Origin: Aerosticca soli
GTDB lineage: Bacteria > Pseudomonadota > Gammaproteobacteria > Xanthomonadales > Rhodanobacteraceae
Assembly (NCBI RefSeq): GCF_003967035.1
Contig: NZ_AP018560.1
Coordinates: 209,001 to 273,000 of the forward strand
Length of the DNA stretch: 64,000 nucleotides
Reading direction: 5' to 3'
Shown: in pieces, positions 35,643 to 44,022 of the stretch
How the letters are laid out: every line of letters starts with the position of its first letter
Position numbering within the stretch: position 1 is the first letter of the stretch
The notes under the pieces: generated by a model
What the model saw: only the letters and a program-made list of their open reading frames with translations
Told to the model about the DNA's origin: nothing
The model's database searches: none
Translations under genes and position numbers: made by a program

Positions 35643-36578
35643 TCAGCGCGGCGGACGCGATTCCTCGATGAAATACAGCGGCCGGCGCTTGCTTTCGGCA
35701 TAGTTGCGGCCCAGGTATTCGCCGATCACGCCCAGGGCGAAGAGCTGCATGCCGCCCAGGAACAGGATGACCAGCATCAGGGTCGGGTAGCCGCGCACCG
35801 GGTCGCCGTAGAGCAGCGCCTTGGTCAGCACCCACAGCCCGTAGACGAAAGCCAGCAGCGCGGCGGCCAAGCCCGCCCAGGTGGCGAGCCTGAGCGGCGC
35901 GGTGGAAAACGACGTGATGCCCTCGACCGCCAGATGCAGCAGGCGCCAGTAGTTCCACTGGCTGCGGCCGGCCTCGCGCGGGGCGCGGTCGTAGTACACC
36001 GCGCTCTGCCGGTAGCCGATCCAGGCGAACAGGCCCTTCATGAAGCGCTGGCGTTCGCGCAGCTGGGCGAGCGCGTCCAGCGCGCGTCGCGAGAGCAGGC
36101 GGAAATCGCCGGTGTCGCGCGGCATCGGCGTCTCGGCGAGGCGCTCCATCAGCCGGTAGAACGCCGCCGCGGTGAAGCGCTTGAACCAGCTCTCGCCGGC
36201 GCGGGCGCGACGCGTGGCGTAGACCACGTCGTCGCCGGCCTGCCAGCGCGCGACGAGCTCGGGGATGAGTTCGGGCGGATCCTGCAGGTCGGCGTCGATC
36301 ACCACCGCCGCGCCCTCGCGGACCTGGTCGAGGCCGGCGGTGAGCGCGGCCTCCTTGCCGAAGTTGCGCGAGAGCCGGATCGCGCCGACCCGCGCATCGT
36401 GCGCGGCGAGCGTGGCGATCACCGCCCAGCTCGCATCCGTGCTGCCGTCGTCGACGTAGAGCACGGTGCAGGCGAGCGGCAGACGGTCGAGCACCGCGGC
36501 GAGCCGGCGATGGAAACGTTCGAGCACGGCCGCCTCGTTGTAGGCGGGGACGACGATGGTCAGTTGCGTCATGCGCAC
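35643..36578 (-). CDS. GT2 polyprenyl-phosphate glycosyltransferase (GtrB/DPM1-like)
   Basis: A 311-residue enzyme. The GT-A domain shows LTIVVPAYNEAAVLERFHRR, VLYVDDGSTDASW, LSRNFGKEAALTAGLDQVR and the metal-binding VIDADLQDPPELIPE. It then has two C-terminal membrane segments (LAAALLAFVYGLWVLTKALL and TLMLVILFLGGMQLFALGVI) and GEYLGRNYAESKRRPLY. This is the bactoprenol-glucosyltransferase architecture. No flippase or transferase partner is adjacent. It is downstream of mtgA with a 52-bp gap. Confidence 0.88.
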   Translation of the reverse strand: MRMTQLTIVVPAYNEAAVLERFHRRLAAVLDRLPLACTVLYVDDGSTDASWAVIATLAAHDARVGAIRLSRNFGKEAALTAGLDQVREGAAVVIDADLQDPPELIPELVARWQAGDDVVYATRRARAGESWFKRFTAAAFYRLMERLAETPMPRDTGDFRLLSRRALDALAQLRERQRFMKGLFAWIGYRQSAVYYDRAPREAGRSQWNYWRLLHLAVEGITSFSTAPLRLATWAGLAAALLAFVYGLWVLTKALLYGDPVRGYPTLMLVILFLGGMQLFALGVIGEYLGRNYAESKRRPLYFIEESRPPR

Positions 36579-36630
36579 TCCCGAGGCAAGGCTCGCGGCA
36601 TGCTAGCCAAAAGCGGCCGCGCGCTTGCGA

Positions 36631-37341
36631 TCAATGGTCCAGACGCGCGAGGTAGGCCGGGCCGCCGAGGTGCTGCATCTGGCGCAGGATCCAGGCGCTA
36701 CGCCGCAGCACGTAGGGGCTCGGCCGGTCGGCATGCAGCCGGCGCGGATTGGGCAGCACCGCGGCCAGCCGGGCCGCCTGTTCGGGACCGAGCTGGCCGG
36801 GCGGGACGCGGAAGAACGCCGCGCTGGCCGCGCCGGTGCCGTAGATGCCGTCGCCCAGCTCGGCGATGTTGCAGTACACCTCCAGAATGCGCCGCTTGGG
36901 CCACAGCGTCTCGATCAGGACGGCGAAGTACGCTTCCAGGCCCTTGCGCACGAAGCTGCGCCCGTTCCACAGGAAGAGGTTCTTGGCCACCTGCTGGCTG
37001 ATCGTGCTGGCGCCGCGCAGCCGGCGGCCTTCGTCGGCGGCATCCAGCGCATCCTGGATGGCGTCGAAGTCGAAGCCGTGGTGGAACGGGAACTTCTGGT
37101 CCTCCCCCGCCATCATGGCGAGCGGCACCCACGGCGAGAGCTCGTTCCAAGGCGTCCAGCGGTAGTGCAGGGTGAAGTCGTGCTCGCCGTGCAGCACCGC
37201 GGCCACGCGCCGTTCCATCATCATCGCCGAGGTCCATGGCGGCACGAAGCGCAGCACCAGCACGACGAGCACCGACACGCCGAACCATGCCGCGATCAGC
37301 ACGATGAAAGTACGCAGCAGACGGCGTGGCAACGAAGGCAT
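36631..37341 (-). CDS. mtgA: Monofunctional biosynthetic peptidoglycan transglycosylase
   Basis: A 236-residue GT51 enzyme polymerising lipid II into glycan strands. An N-terminal membrane anchor (TFIVLIAAWFGVSVLVVLVL) is followed by the catalytic MAGEDQKFPFHHGFD with the conserved Glu, RGASTISQQVAKNLFLWNGR, and KRRILEVYCNIAELGDGIYG. Length fits MtgA, with no transpeptidase domain. MPSLPRR is taken as start. Divergent from hslO. Confidence 0.95.
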   Translation of the reverse strand: MPSLPRRLLRTFIVLIAAWFGVSVLVVLVLRFVPPWTSAMMMERRVAAVLHGEHDFTLHYRWTPWNELSPWVPLAMMAGEDQKFPFHHGFDFDAIQDALDAADEGRRLRGASTISQQVAKNLFLWNGRSFVRKGLEAYFAVLIETLWPKRRILEVYCNIAELGDGIYGTGAASAAFFRVPPGQLGPEQAARLAAVLPNPRRLHADRPSPYVLRRSAWILRQMQHLGGPAYLARLDH

Positions 37342-37441
37342 GGCATACCGGTCAGGGGAAGATGGCGGCCAGCATAGCCATTGCGGCGGACACGGACAGG
37401 CCCCATCTATCAGCACCTGCAAGCATGAGGATGGACAAGCC

Positions 37442-38335
37442 TTGAAAACGACTTTGGGCGAAGACGTACTGCACCGTTTCCTGCTGGAGCGCGCCGGCGT
37501 GCGTGGTGCGCTGGTGCGACTGGGGTCGGCCTGGCATGCGGTGGCCGGCCGTGCCGGTTATCCGGAGGCGTTGCGCGAGCTGCTCGGCCAGTCGCTGGCC
37601 GCCAGCGCGCTGCTCACCGGCAACATCAAGTTCGAAGGCGCGCTGTCGATCGAACTCAAGAGCGGCGGCCCGCTGCGGCTGCTGTTCGCCGAGTGCACCG
37701 AGCGCGGCCGTCTGCGCGGTCTTGCCCGCTGGGACGAGCCGCTGCCGGCGGCGCTCGATCTTTCCGCGCTGCCCGAGGCGGTGATGGCGATCACCATCGG
37801 CCATGCCGAGCGCGGTCAGCGGTACCAGGGCCTGATCGACCTGCGTGGCGCGGACCTGGGCGGTGCCCTGGAAGGCTATTTCGCCCAGTCCGAGCAGCTG
37901 CCCTCGCGGCTGCTGCTGGCTGCGGACGATGCGCATGCGGTGGGCTTGCTGCTGCAACAGCTGCCGGGCGAGGGCGGCCATGACGTGCCGGTCGACGAGG
38001 ACGGCTGGAACCGCGTGCTGCAGCTCACCGCCACCCTGGGCGATGCGGAGCTGTTGGCGACCACGCCCGAGCAACTGCTCTATCGCCTCTACCACGAGGA
38101 ATCGGTGCGCCTGTTCGAGCCGCGGCCGCTGGCCTTCGGCTGCAGCTGCAGCCGCGAACGGGTAGAGGCAGTGCTGCGCGCGCTAGGGCCGGCAGAGGTG
38201 GAGGCCGCGCTCGCCGCCAACGACGGCGAGATCGAGGTGACGTGCGAGTTCTGCGCCACGCGCTACCACTTCGACCGCATCGATGCCGAGCACCTCTTGA
38301 GCGGCGGCGCCGAGGGCAGCGATACGCTGCAGTGA
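37442..38335 (+). CDS. hslO: Redox-regulated chaperone Hsp33, TTG start
   Basis: A 297-residue Hsp33. The zinc/redox switch is intact: Cys234 and Cys236 (FGCSCSRERV) and Cys268 and Cys271 (VTCEFCATRY), spaced as in the family. HRFLLERAGVRGALVRL and LLGQSLAASALLTGNIKFEG mark the N-terminal domain. No ATG is in frame near the expected N-terminus. A TTG (LKTTLGEDV) preceded by GAGGA about 10 bp upstream gives the normal length, so TTG is chosen. In oxidative stress the cysteines form disulfides and activate holdase function. Confidence 0.94.
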   Translation: MKTTLGEDVLHRFLLERAGVRGALVRLGSAWHAVAGRAGYPEALRELLGQSLAASALLTGNIKFEGALSIELKSGGPLRLLFAECTERGRLRGLARWDEPLPAALDLSALPEAVMAITIGHAERGQRYQGLIDLRGADLGGALEGYFAQSEQLPSRLLLAADDAHAVGLLLQQLPGEGGHDVPVDEDGWNRVLQLTATLGDAELLATTPEQLLYRLYHEESVRLFEPRPLAFGCSCSRERVEAVLRALGPAEVEAALAANDGEIEVTCEFCATRYHFDRIDAEHLLSGGAEGSDTLQ

Positions 38336-38365
38336 CGGCGACCGCCCGACCGCCCGACCGGTCGC

Positions 38366-41266
38366 TCAGGGCGCGCCTTCGAGCCAGACTTCGGCCGGCT
38401 GCGGGCGCGCGAACAGAAAACCCTGCGCATAGCGGCAGCCGAGTTCCAGGAGGCGCCTGCGCTGGTGCTCGTTCTCGATGCCCTCGGCGATCACCTGCAT
38501 GCGCATGGAGTCGGCCAGCACCTGGATCGCGCGCACCACCGCCACCGACTGGTTCTCGCCGTGATCGGGCAGACCGTTGATGAAGGAGCGGTCGATCTTG
38601 AGCGTGTCGAACGGATACTGGTGCAGATAGCTCAGCGACGAGTAGCCGGTGCCGAAATCGTCCAGCGCGATGCCCACGCCGTGCGTGCGCAGGTTCTCCA
38701 GGATGCGTTTGACCTGCGCGGGGTTGTCGAGCAGCGCGTTCTCGGTCACCTCCACGCGCAGGCTGCGCGGCGCCACGCCGTGGCGGCGCAAGAGGTCGAG
38801 CAGACGGCTGTCCAAGTCCGGCAGGCGGAAATGCCGGGCGGACACGTTGATGCTGACGAAACCGTTCGCGCCGGCCAGCGCCGGCAGCTTCGTCATCACC
38901 TGGGTGAACATCTGCCGGTCGATGCTCTCCGCGCAACCGCTTTCCTCGGCCACCGCCAGGAATTCGCCGGGCGCGAGCAGGCCGCGTTCGGGATGGTTCC
39001 AGCGCAGCAGCGCCTCGTAGCCGACCACGCGGCCGTCGGCGAGCGCCACCACCGGCTGGTAGAACGGCACGAACTCGTTGCGTGCCAGCGCGCGGCGCAG
39101 ATCGCCTTCCATCTCCAGCAGCGACAGCGCCTCGCGGCGCAGGCGGTCGTCGAACAGGGCGGCGCGGTGGCGGCCCTGGTCCTTGGCGTTGTACATCGCC
39201 GCATCGGCGTCGCGCAGCAGCTCCTCGGCGCGCTGGTAGTGCGGGCTGGGCAGGGCGATGCCGATCGAGGCCGAAGTGAAGATCTCCTTGGCGCCGAGCC
39301 GGAACGGCACCTGCAGCTCGCCGATGATGCGCTCGGCGACCTGGCGCGCATTGCCGGCGTCGCGGATGCCTTCCAGCAGCACGGCGAACTCGTCGCCGCC
39401 CAGGCGCGCGACCACGTCGCGGGTCTTGAGGCACGCACGTACGCGGCCGCCGACCTGGAACAGCAGGTCGTCGCCGACCAGATGGCCGACCGAATCGTTG
39501 ATGACCTTGAAACGGTCGAGGTCGATGAACAGCACCGCGAACAGCTCCAGCGGGTTGGCCTGGTAGCGCTGCAGCGCCTGTTCGAGCCGCTGCAGCAGCA
39601 GGGTGCGGTTGGGCAGGCCGGTCAGCGAATCGTGCAGGGTTTCGTATTTGAGCCGGCGTTCCACGCGCTCGCGTTCGGCGATCTGCTCGCGCAGGTCGCG
39701 GTTGGCCAGCGCCAGCGCGCGGGTGCGCTCGGCGACGCGGCGTTCCAGGCTGGTGTAGGCCTGCTTGAGCGATTCGGCGCTGTGTTTGCGCTGCAGGGCG
39801 TTGGCGACGTGGTAGCCGACGAAGGTCAGCAGTTCCTGGTCGCGGGTGTTGTAGGTGTGTTCGGAACTGTAGCTTTGCACCGCGAGCACGCCGACCGAAC
39901 GGCCGCCGGCCTTGAGCGGCACGCCGAGCCAGCACACCGCAGTGGCGCCGACATGCGCGATCTCGCCCTGGGCGACCAGCTGCTCGATGTCCGCGGGCGC
40001 GGCCAGCAGGGGCTTGCCGTGGCGCAGCACGTATTCGGTCACGCCGCGGCCGTGGCGGCGCGGCGCGCGGTTGCTGTCGATCTCGTCCACCGAGTAGGGG
40101 AAAGTCAGCAGCTGGGTGGCCTCGTCGAGCAGCGCGATATAGAAGTTGCGCGCATACAGCAGCCCGCCGATGACGCGATGCACCTCGGCGTAGAAGTCGT
40201 CCAGGCTCTCGGAATGGTTGGCCAGCTCGGCGATGCGGAACAGTGCCGCCTGCAGCCGCTCGCCGCGCTGGCGCTGCAGCACCTGCTGGCGCAGCACGCG
40301 GTTGGTCTCGCGCAGCGCCGCGGTGCGCTCGGCCACGCGGCGCTCCAGTTCCGTCTGCGCCTGGCGGCGTTCCAGCGCGGCCTGGATGTGCTGCGCCACG
40401 TAATTGAGCAGCTCGCCGTCCTGCGCCGTATAGAACGTGTCGGCGCGGTAGCTCTGCACCACGATGGCGCCCACGGTGCGCTGGTCGCGCAGCAGCGGTA
40501 CGCCCAGCCAATAGGTGCAGGCCGGTCCGATCGGCTGGAAACGCTCCTCCAGCTGTGCGGCGAGTTCCTCGAAGGAGCCCATCAGCGGCTGGGTGCGCCT
40601 CAGCAGGTGCCAGGTCAGGCTGTGTTCGAGCTCCTTGAGCGGAATGCGCACGTCCGGCGCCGGCGGGGCGGTGTCCACGGTGTCCACGTAGTACGGAAAG
40701 CGCACGCTGTCGTGGGCTTCGTCGTACAGGGCGATGTAGAAGTTTTCTGCATACATCAGGCTGCCGACGATGCCGTGCAGTTCGCGCAGCATCTGCGCCA
40801 TGTCGGTGTGCACGTTGGCGGCCTGTTCGGCGATCGCGTACAGCGCCCGTTGCAGGCGCTCGGCCAGGGCCAGGCGCGAGATCGCCTCGTACAGCCGGCT
40901 GGTCTCGCTCTGCTGGCGCAGGCGCACGCTGGCGAGGCGTCCGAACCAGGTGAGGAGCTCGCGCACGGCCGGGTGCGGGGGCTCGCCCTCCCAGTGCAGG
41001 CTGAGCACCCGCAGACCGTGCGCGTCTTCGGCCAGATCCAGCCCCTGCGCGGGCGGCGCCTCGTCCGGCATGCGCCAGTCCAGGCGGCCGGCGATGCCGC
41101 ATTCGGCCACCATCGCCTCGCAGATCTCCACCACGCTGGCGGCGTCCGGCGCGGCAAAGAGCTGCTCCACGGCATCGCGCAGCACGGTCGGCTGCCAGCC
41201 TGCACTGACCGGGCGAAGCAGACTCACGGGCGGCGCGGGACCTGTCGGCAAGATGGCGTTCCCCAT
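38366..41266 (-). CDS. GAF-GAF-GGDEF-EAL cyclic-di-GMP signalling protein
   Basis: A 966-residue cytoplasmic protein without membrane segments. Two GAF-like sensor domains (about residues 145-300 and 330-510) share the paralogous pieces LMYAENFYIALYDEA / LLYARNFYIALLDEA and CTYWLGVPL / AVCWLGVPL, indicating an internal duplication. Each is followed by an ERRVAERT(A/R)AL coiled linker. A GGDEF domain (ARLGGDEFAVLLEG) is intact, but the inhibitory RxxD site reads KTRD. The EAL domain has GYEALLRWNHPERG, INVSARHFR, DDFGTGYSSLSYLHQYPFD and AEGIENEHQ, so it looks catalytically competent. MGNAILP is favoured as start over a more upstream ATG. Probably both makes and degrades c-di-GMP, with the balance set by GAF ligands (inference). 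Confidence 0.92.
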   Translation of the reverse strand: MGNAILPTGPAPPVSLLRPVSAGWQPTVLRDAVEQLFAAPDAASVVEICEAMVAECGIAGRLDWRMPDEAPPAQGLDLAEDAHGLRVLSLHWEGEPPHPAVRELLTWFGRLASVRLRQQSETSRLYEAISRLALAERLQRALYAIAEQAANVHTDMAQMLRELHGIVGSLMYAENFYIALYDEAHDSVRFPYYVDTVDTAPPAPDVRIPLKELEHSLTWHLLRRTQPLMGSFEELAAQLEERFQPIGPACTYWLGVPLLRDQRTVGAIVVQSYRADTFYTAQDGELLNYVAQHIQAALERRQAQTELERRVAERTAALRETNRVLRQQVLQRQRGERLQAALFRIAELANHSESLDDFYAEVHRVIGGLLYARNFYIALLDEATQLLTFPYSVDEIDSNRAPRRHGRGVTEYVLRHGKPLLAAPADIEQLVAQGEIAHVGATAVCWLGVPLKAGGRSVGVLAVQSYSSEHTYNTRDQELLTFVGYHVANALQRKHSAESLKQAYTSLERRVAERTRALALANRDLREQIAERERVERRLKYETLHDSLTGLPNRTLLLQRLEQALQRYQANPLELFAVLFIDLDRFKVINDSVGHLVGDDLLFQVGGRVRACLKTRDVVARLGGDEFAVLLEGIRDAGNARQVAERIIGELQVPFRLGAKEIFTSASIGIALPSPHYQRAEELLRDADAAMYNAKDQGRHRAALFDDRLRREALSLLEMEGDLRRALARNEFVPFYQPVVALADGRVVGYEALLRWNHPERGLLAPGEFLAVAEESGCAESIDRQMFTQVMTKLPALAGANGFVSINVSARHFRLPDLDSRLLDLLRRHGVAPRSLRVEVTENALLDNPAQVKRILENLRTHGVGIALDDFGTGYSSLSYLHQYPFDTLKIDRSFINGLPDHGENQSVAVVRAIQVLADSMRMQVIAEGIENEHQRRRLLELGCRYAQGFLFARPQPAEVWLEGAP

Positions 41267-41365
41267 TGGCAATGGCGCGTGACTATAGCCAAGCCGGGCC
41301 CTTGCCGATAGCGCGGTGGGAACGGACGGCGCCGCCGGCGGTCGAAGCAGGCGCGGCATCTTGTC

Positions 41366-41394
41366 TTGCGCCGGTCATCGACCGTTGTTATATA
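41366..41394 (+). promoter_or_regulatory. Putative promoter with an inverted repeat between -35 and -10
   Basis: TTGCGC at 41366-41371 and TATATA at 41389-41394 with 17 bp spacing, in an AT-rich island unusual for this DNA. The spacer holds the small palindrome CGGTC-ATC-GACCG (41372-41384). It points at the secreted-protein gene 70 bp downstream. Confidence 0.45.
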
Positions 41395-41464
41395 AAAGTA
41401 AAATGCGTTACGATGCCGGAATGTTAGGAAGTCGTTTGCCGCCGGAGTACTGCGGGTAGCTCGT

Positions 41465-42382
41465 ATGCGTCGTCTTGGGCCCTTCATTGCGTTGACCTGC
41501 GTGTCGCTCGCCGCGGCAGGGCCCGTCATGGCCGCGCGTCCGCGCTCGGCGGCCCATCCGCCGGCCCAGGTCGCGCTGCAGACGACCCCCGCGCCGACGC
41601 CCGCCCTGGCCGGCGGCTACGCCGAGCCGCTGTGGCAGAGCGCCGGCGGACAAAGCTTCAGCCTGACCGCCAATCAATACGATGCCGGCGATGCCTTCGA
41701 GCGCGCCCGCCAGCCCTTGCCGCTCGGCGTGGTCGGCATGGGTCCGGCGACCGTCACCAGCCTCAACTACGGCCTGGACAACCATCTGCAGCTGCATGCC
41801 GGCGTCGGCCGCCAGCAGTGGATCGGCTCGCCACTCACGCTCTACAGCAACGACGTCGGCGCCACCTATCACGGCGACGGCTACAGCATGGACCTCTCCG
41901 TGAGCACCACCGACGCGCCGCGCGTGCCGGTCCTGCCGCGCGTGCTGCCGGGTGTGCCGGGCGTCGGCGGACTGAGCGAATTCGACGGCAGCACCCATTT
42001 CAACGCCCAGGGTCGCTTCGCCCTGGATGCCCGCAGCGGCATCGACTTGGGGGCCAGCGTGGGCCGCATCCGGCTGCTGCCCGGCAATCTGCTCGGCACC
42101 AACGTGCTCGATCAGAAGACGGTGAGCTTCGGCGTGGACCACGGTCCCTTGAGCGGCGCCATCGTCGGGCGCACGCTGCGTCCGAGCATTCCCGGCAACG
42201 GCAGCATCGACCGGCGCTGGAACAGCATCGATCTCGGCGTGACCGTGCGCCTGCCCTGGCAGGGCGAGATCAGCATCGGCGCGCAGAACCTGTGGTCCTC
42301 CGGTAGCCCGGCCAACGGTCCGGTGGGCGCCGAGCCGGATCAATCGCGCACGCCCTACGTGCAGTATCACCAGGATCTTTAG
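41465..42382 (+). CDS. Secreted/outer-membrane protein of unknown function
   Basis: A 305-residue protein not recognised. It starts with a signal peptide (LGPFIALTCVSLAAAGPVMA). The mature part has alternating hydrophobic/polar stretches (SLNYGLDNHLQLHAGVG, YSMDLSVSTTDAPRVPV, SIDLGVTVRLPWQGEISIGA), as in beta-barrels or beta-rich outer-membrane proteins. A proline-rich loop with a PVLPRVLPGVPGVGG motif sits in the middle. There is no C-terminal aromatic residue: it ends HQDL. The function is unknown. It has its own promoter and converges on the TetR gene 47 bp away. Confidence 0.75.
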   Translation: MRRLGPFIALTCVSLAAAGPVMAARPRSAAHPPAQVALQTTPAPTPALAGGYAEPLWQSAGGQSFSLTANQYDAGDAFERARQPLPLGVVGMGPATVTSLNYGLDNHLQLHAGVGRQQWIGSPLTLYSNDVGATYHGDGYSMDLSVSTTDAPRVPVLPRVLPGVPGVGGLSEFDGSTHFNAQGRFALDARSGIDLGASVGRIRLLPGNLLGTNVLDQKTVSFGVDHGPLSGAIVGRTLRPSIPGNGSIDRRWNSIDLGVTVRLPWQGEISIGAQNLWSSGSPANGPVGAEPDQSRTPYVQYHQDL

Positions 42383-42429
42383 AGCACCCATCGCCGGCCT
42401 TGACCTGCGACCTGGGCCGCCACGGTTTT

Positions 42430-43008
42430 TCAGGCCGGAATCAGCGTGCCGATCATGTGCTCGACGTAGGCCTCGAAGTCCTCGTGGCTCATGCGCGGCA
42501 GCCCCAGGGTGAAATGGAGCTGCAGGAAGCCGACATAGGCGGCATAGGTGAGCCGCGCGCGGTTGAGCGCCTCCTTGGGCGGCAGCCCCGCCTCGCGGAA
42601 GGCGGTGGTGAGGAACTCGGTGCGCCGCTGCGAGACCCGCGCCATCACCGGCACCACCAGCGGATGGTCCAGCGCCTTGAGCAGCGCCGCGTACACCTTG
42701 TGCGGCTGCACCTCGTGGGCGACGCGGCGGAACAGTTCGACCAGACGCACGCGCGGGTCGGCGATGGTTTCGATCTGGGCGATCACCTCGCGTTCGCCGT
42801 ATTGCTCCCAGCGCTCCAGCGCGGCCTTGAGCAGGGCCTCGCGGGTGCGGAAATGCCAGTAGAAACTGCCCTTGGTGACGCCCAGACGCCGGGCCAGCGC
42901 CTCCACCGCGAGCGCGCCCACGCCCTGTTCGGCCATGAGTTCCAGCGCGGCGTCTTCCCAATTTTCGGCGGACAGGCGGCTGCGTTCGGGTTTGGCGCTC
43001 GCGTTCAT
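42430..43008 (-). CDS. TetR-family transcriptional regulator
   Basis: A 192-residue regulator. The N-terminal helix-turn-helix contains VEALARRLGVTKGSFYWHFR, preceded by WEDAALELMAEQGVGAL. The C-terminal ligand domain is of the TetR type without a recognisable ligand signature. Divergent from a hydrolase-fadE gene pair across 111 bp containing an inverted repeat, so local control of those genes is likely. Ligand unknown; an acyl-CoA would fit the context (inference). Confidence 0.9.
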   Translation of the reverse strand: MNASAKPERSRLSAENWEDAALELMAEQGVGALAVEALARRLGVTKGSFYWHFRTREALLKAALERWEQYGEREVIAQIETIADPRVRLVELFRRVAHEVQPHKVYAALLKALDHPLVVPVMARVSQRRTEFLTTAFREAGLPPKEALNRARLTYAAYVGFLQLHFTLGLPRMSHEDFEAYVEHMIGTLIPA

Positions 43009-43082
43009 GCCGGCATGGTAGTCCCGGCGCGCGGCTTTGCAATCGGTGCGCAGCGAGGCGTGGTGATCGCGGGCCGTGTTGG

Positions 43083-43123
43083 TTGACGCCGCCTTCGCAG
43101 CCAATCCATACTCAAGCGTATGG
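43083..43123 (+). promoter_or_regulatory. Hydrolase-fadE promoter with inverted-repeat operator
   Basis: TTGACG at 43083-43088 and CATACT at 43107-43112 (18 bp) form a plausible promoter. The palindrome CCATAC-N6-GTATGG (43106-43123) covers the -10 and the hydrolase start codon, a placement typical of a TetR operator. The adjacent TetR gene is the obvious candidate binder. Confidence 0.45.
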
Positions 43124-43986
43124 TGCATCTTGCGTCCGAACCTTTCATGGAGACCGCCGCCGACGGCCTGCCGCTGGCGGGCGAGATCTGGCAGCCGCAT
43201 GGCGCGCCGGCCGTGCTGTTCGCGCACGGGTTGGGACAGACGCGTCTGGCCTGGCGCGGTGCGGCGGCGGCCCTGGCCGCGCGCGGCCATCGCTGCGTGA
43301 GCTTCGACAGCCGCGGCCACGGCGAAAGCGGCCGCGTCGCTGGCGGCGGCTACGCGCTCGAGCAGTTCGCCGCCGACCTCAGGCAGATCGCGGGGCGGCA
43401 GCCGCAGCCGCCGATCCTGATCGGCGCCTCCATGGGCGGCCTGCTCGGCCTGCTCCTGGCCGGCGAGCTGCGGCCAGCGCCGTTTCGCGCGCTGGTGCTG
43501 GTGGATATCACCCCGCGCTGGGAGAGCAGCGGCGTGGCGCGCATCCTCGACTTCATGCAGGCCCACGCGGACGGTTTCGCCGATTACGCCGAGGCGGCCG
43601 ACCGCATCGCCGCCTATCTGCCGCAGCGGCGCGAACGCAAGCGCGAGGATCAGCTCAGGCCGCTCCTGCGCCGGGGCGAGGACGGCCGCCTGCGCTGGCA
43701 TTGGGATCCGGCCCTGCTGTCCGGCCTGGCGCAGGAAAGCGCGCGGCACCAGCCGCGGCTGCTCGCCGCCGCCGCGCGGGTGGCGGTGCCGGTGCTGCTG
43801 CTCTCCGGTTCGCGCAGCGACGTGGTCTCGCGCGCCACGGTGGCGGAGTTCCTGGCGCTGGTGCCGCATGCGCGGCACGTCGAGGTGCCCGGCGCCACGC
43901 ACATGCTGGCGGGTGATGCCAACGACGACTTCACCGCGGCGATCGGCGCCTTCATCGATACGCTCGACGGGGCCGCCCGGCCCTGA
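43120..43986 (+). CDS. Alpha/beta-hydrolase
   Basis: A 288-residue alpha/beta-hydrolase: oxyanion-loop VLFAHGLGQTRLAW, nucleophile elbow LIGASMGGLLGLL (Ser), an acid in LLLSGSRSDVVSRATV, and the final histidine in PGATHMLAGDANDDF. The VDITPRWESSG segment is typical of esterase or epoxide-hydrolase-like members. Substrate unknown. fadE follows 36 bp downstream on the same strand, suggesting an operon under the divergent TetR protein. Confidence 0.88.
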   Translation: MVHLASEPFMETAADGLPLAGEIWQPHGAPAVLFAHGLGQTRLAWRGAAAALAARGHRCVSFDSRGHGESGRVAGGGYALEQFAADLRQIAGRQPQPPILIGASMGGLLGLLLAGELRPAPFRALVLVDITPRWESSGVARILDFMQAHADGFADYAEAADRIAAYLPQRRERKREDQLRPLLRRGEDGRLRWHWDPALLSGLAQESARHQPRLLAAAARVAVPVLLLSGSRSDVVSRATVAEFLALVPHARHVEVPGATHMLAGDANDDFTAAIGAFIDTLDGAARP

Positions 43987-44022
43987 TCGCTTCTCCGACT
44001 GACCCTGCGAGGAAAACTGCCG

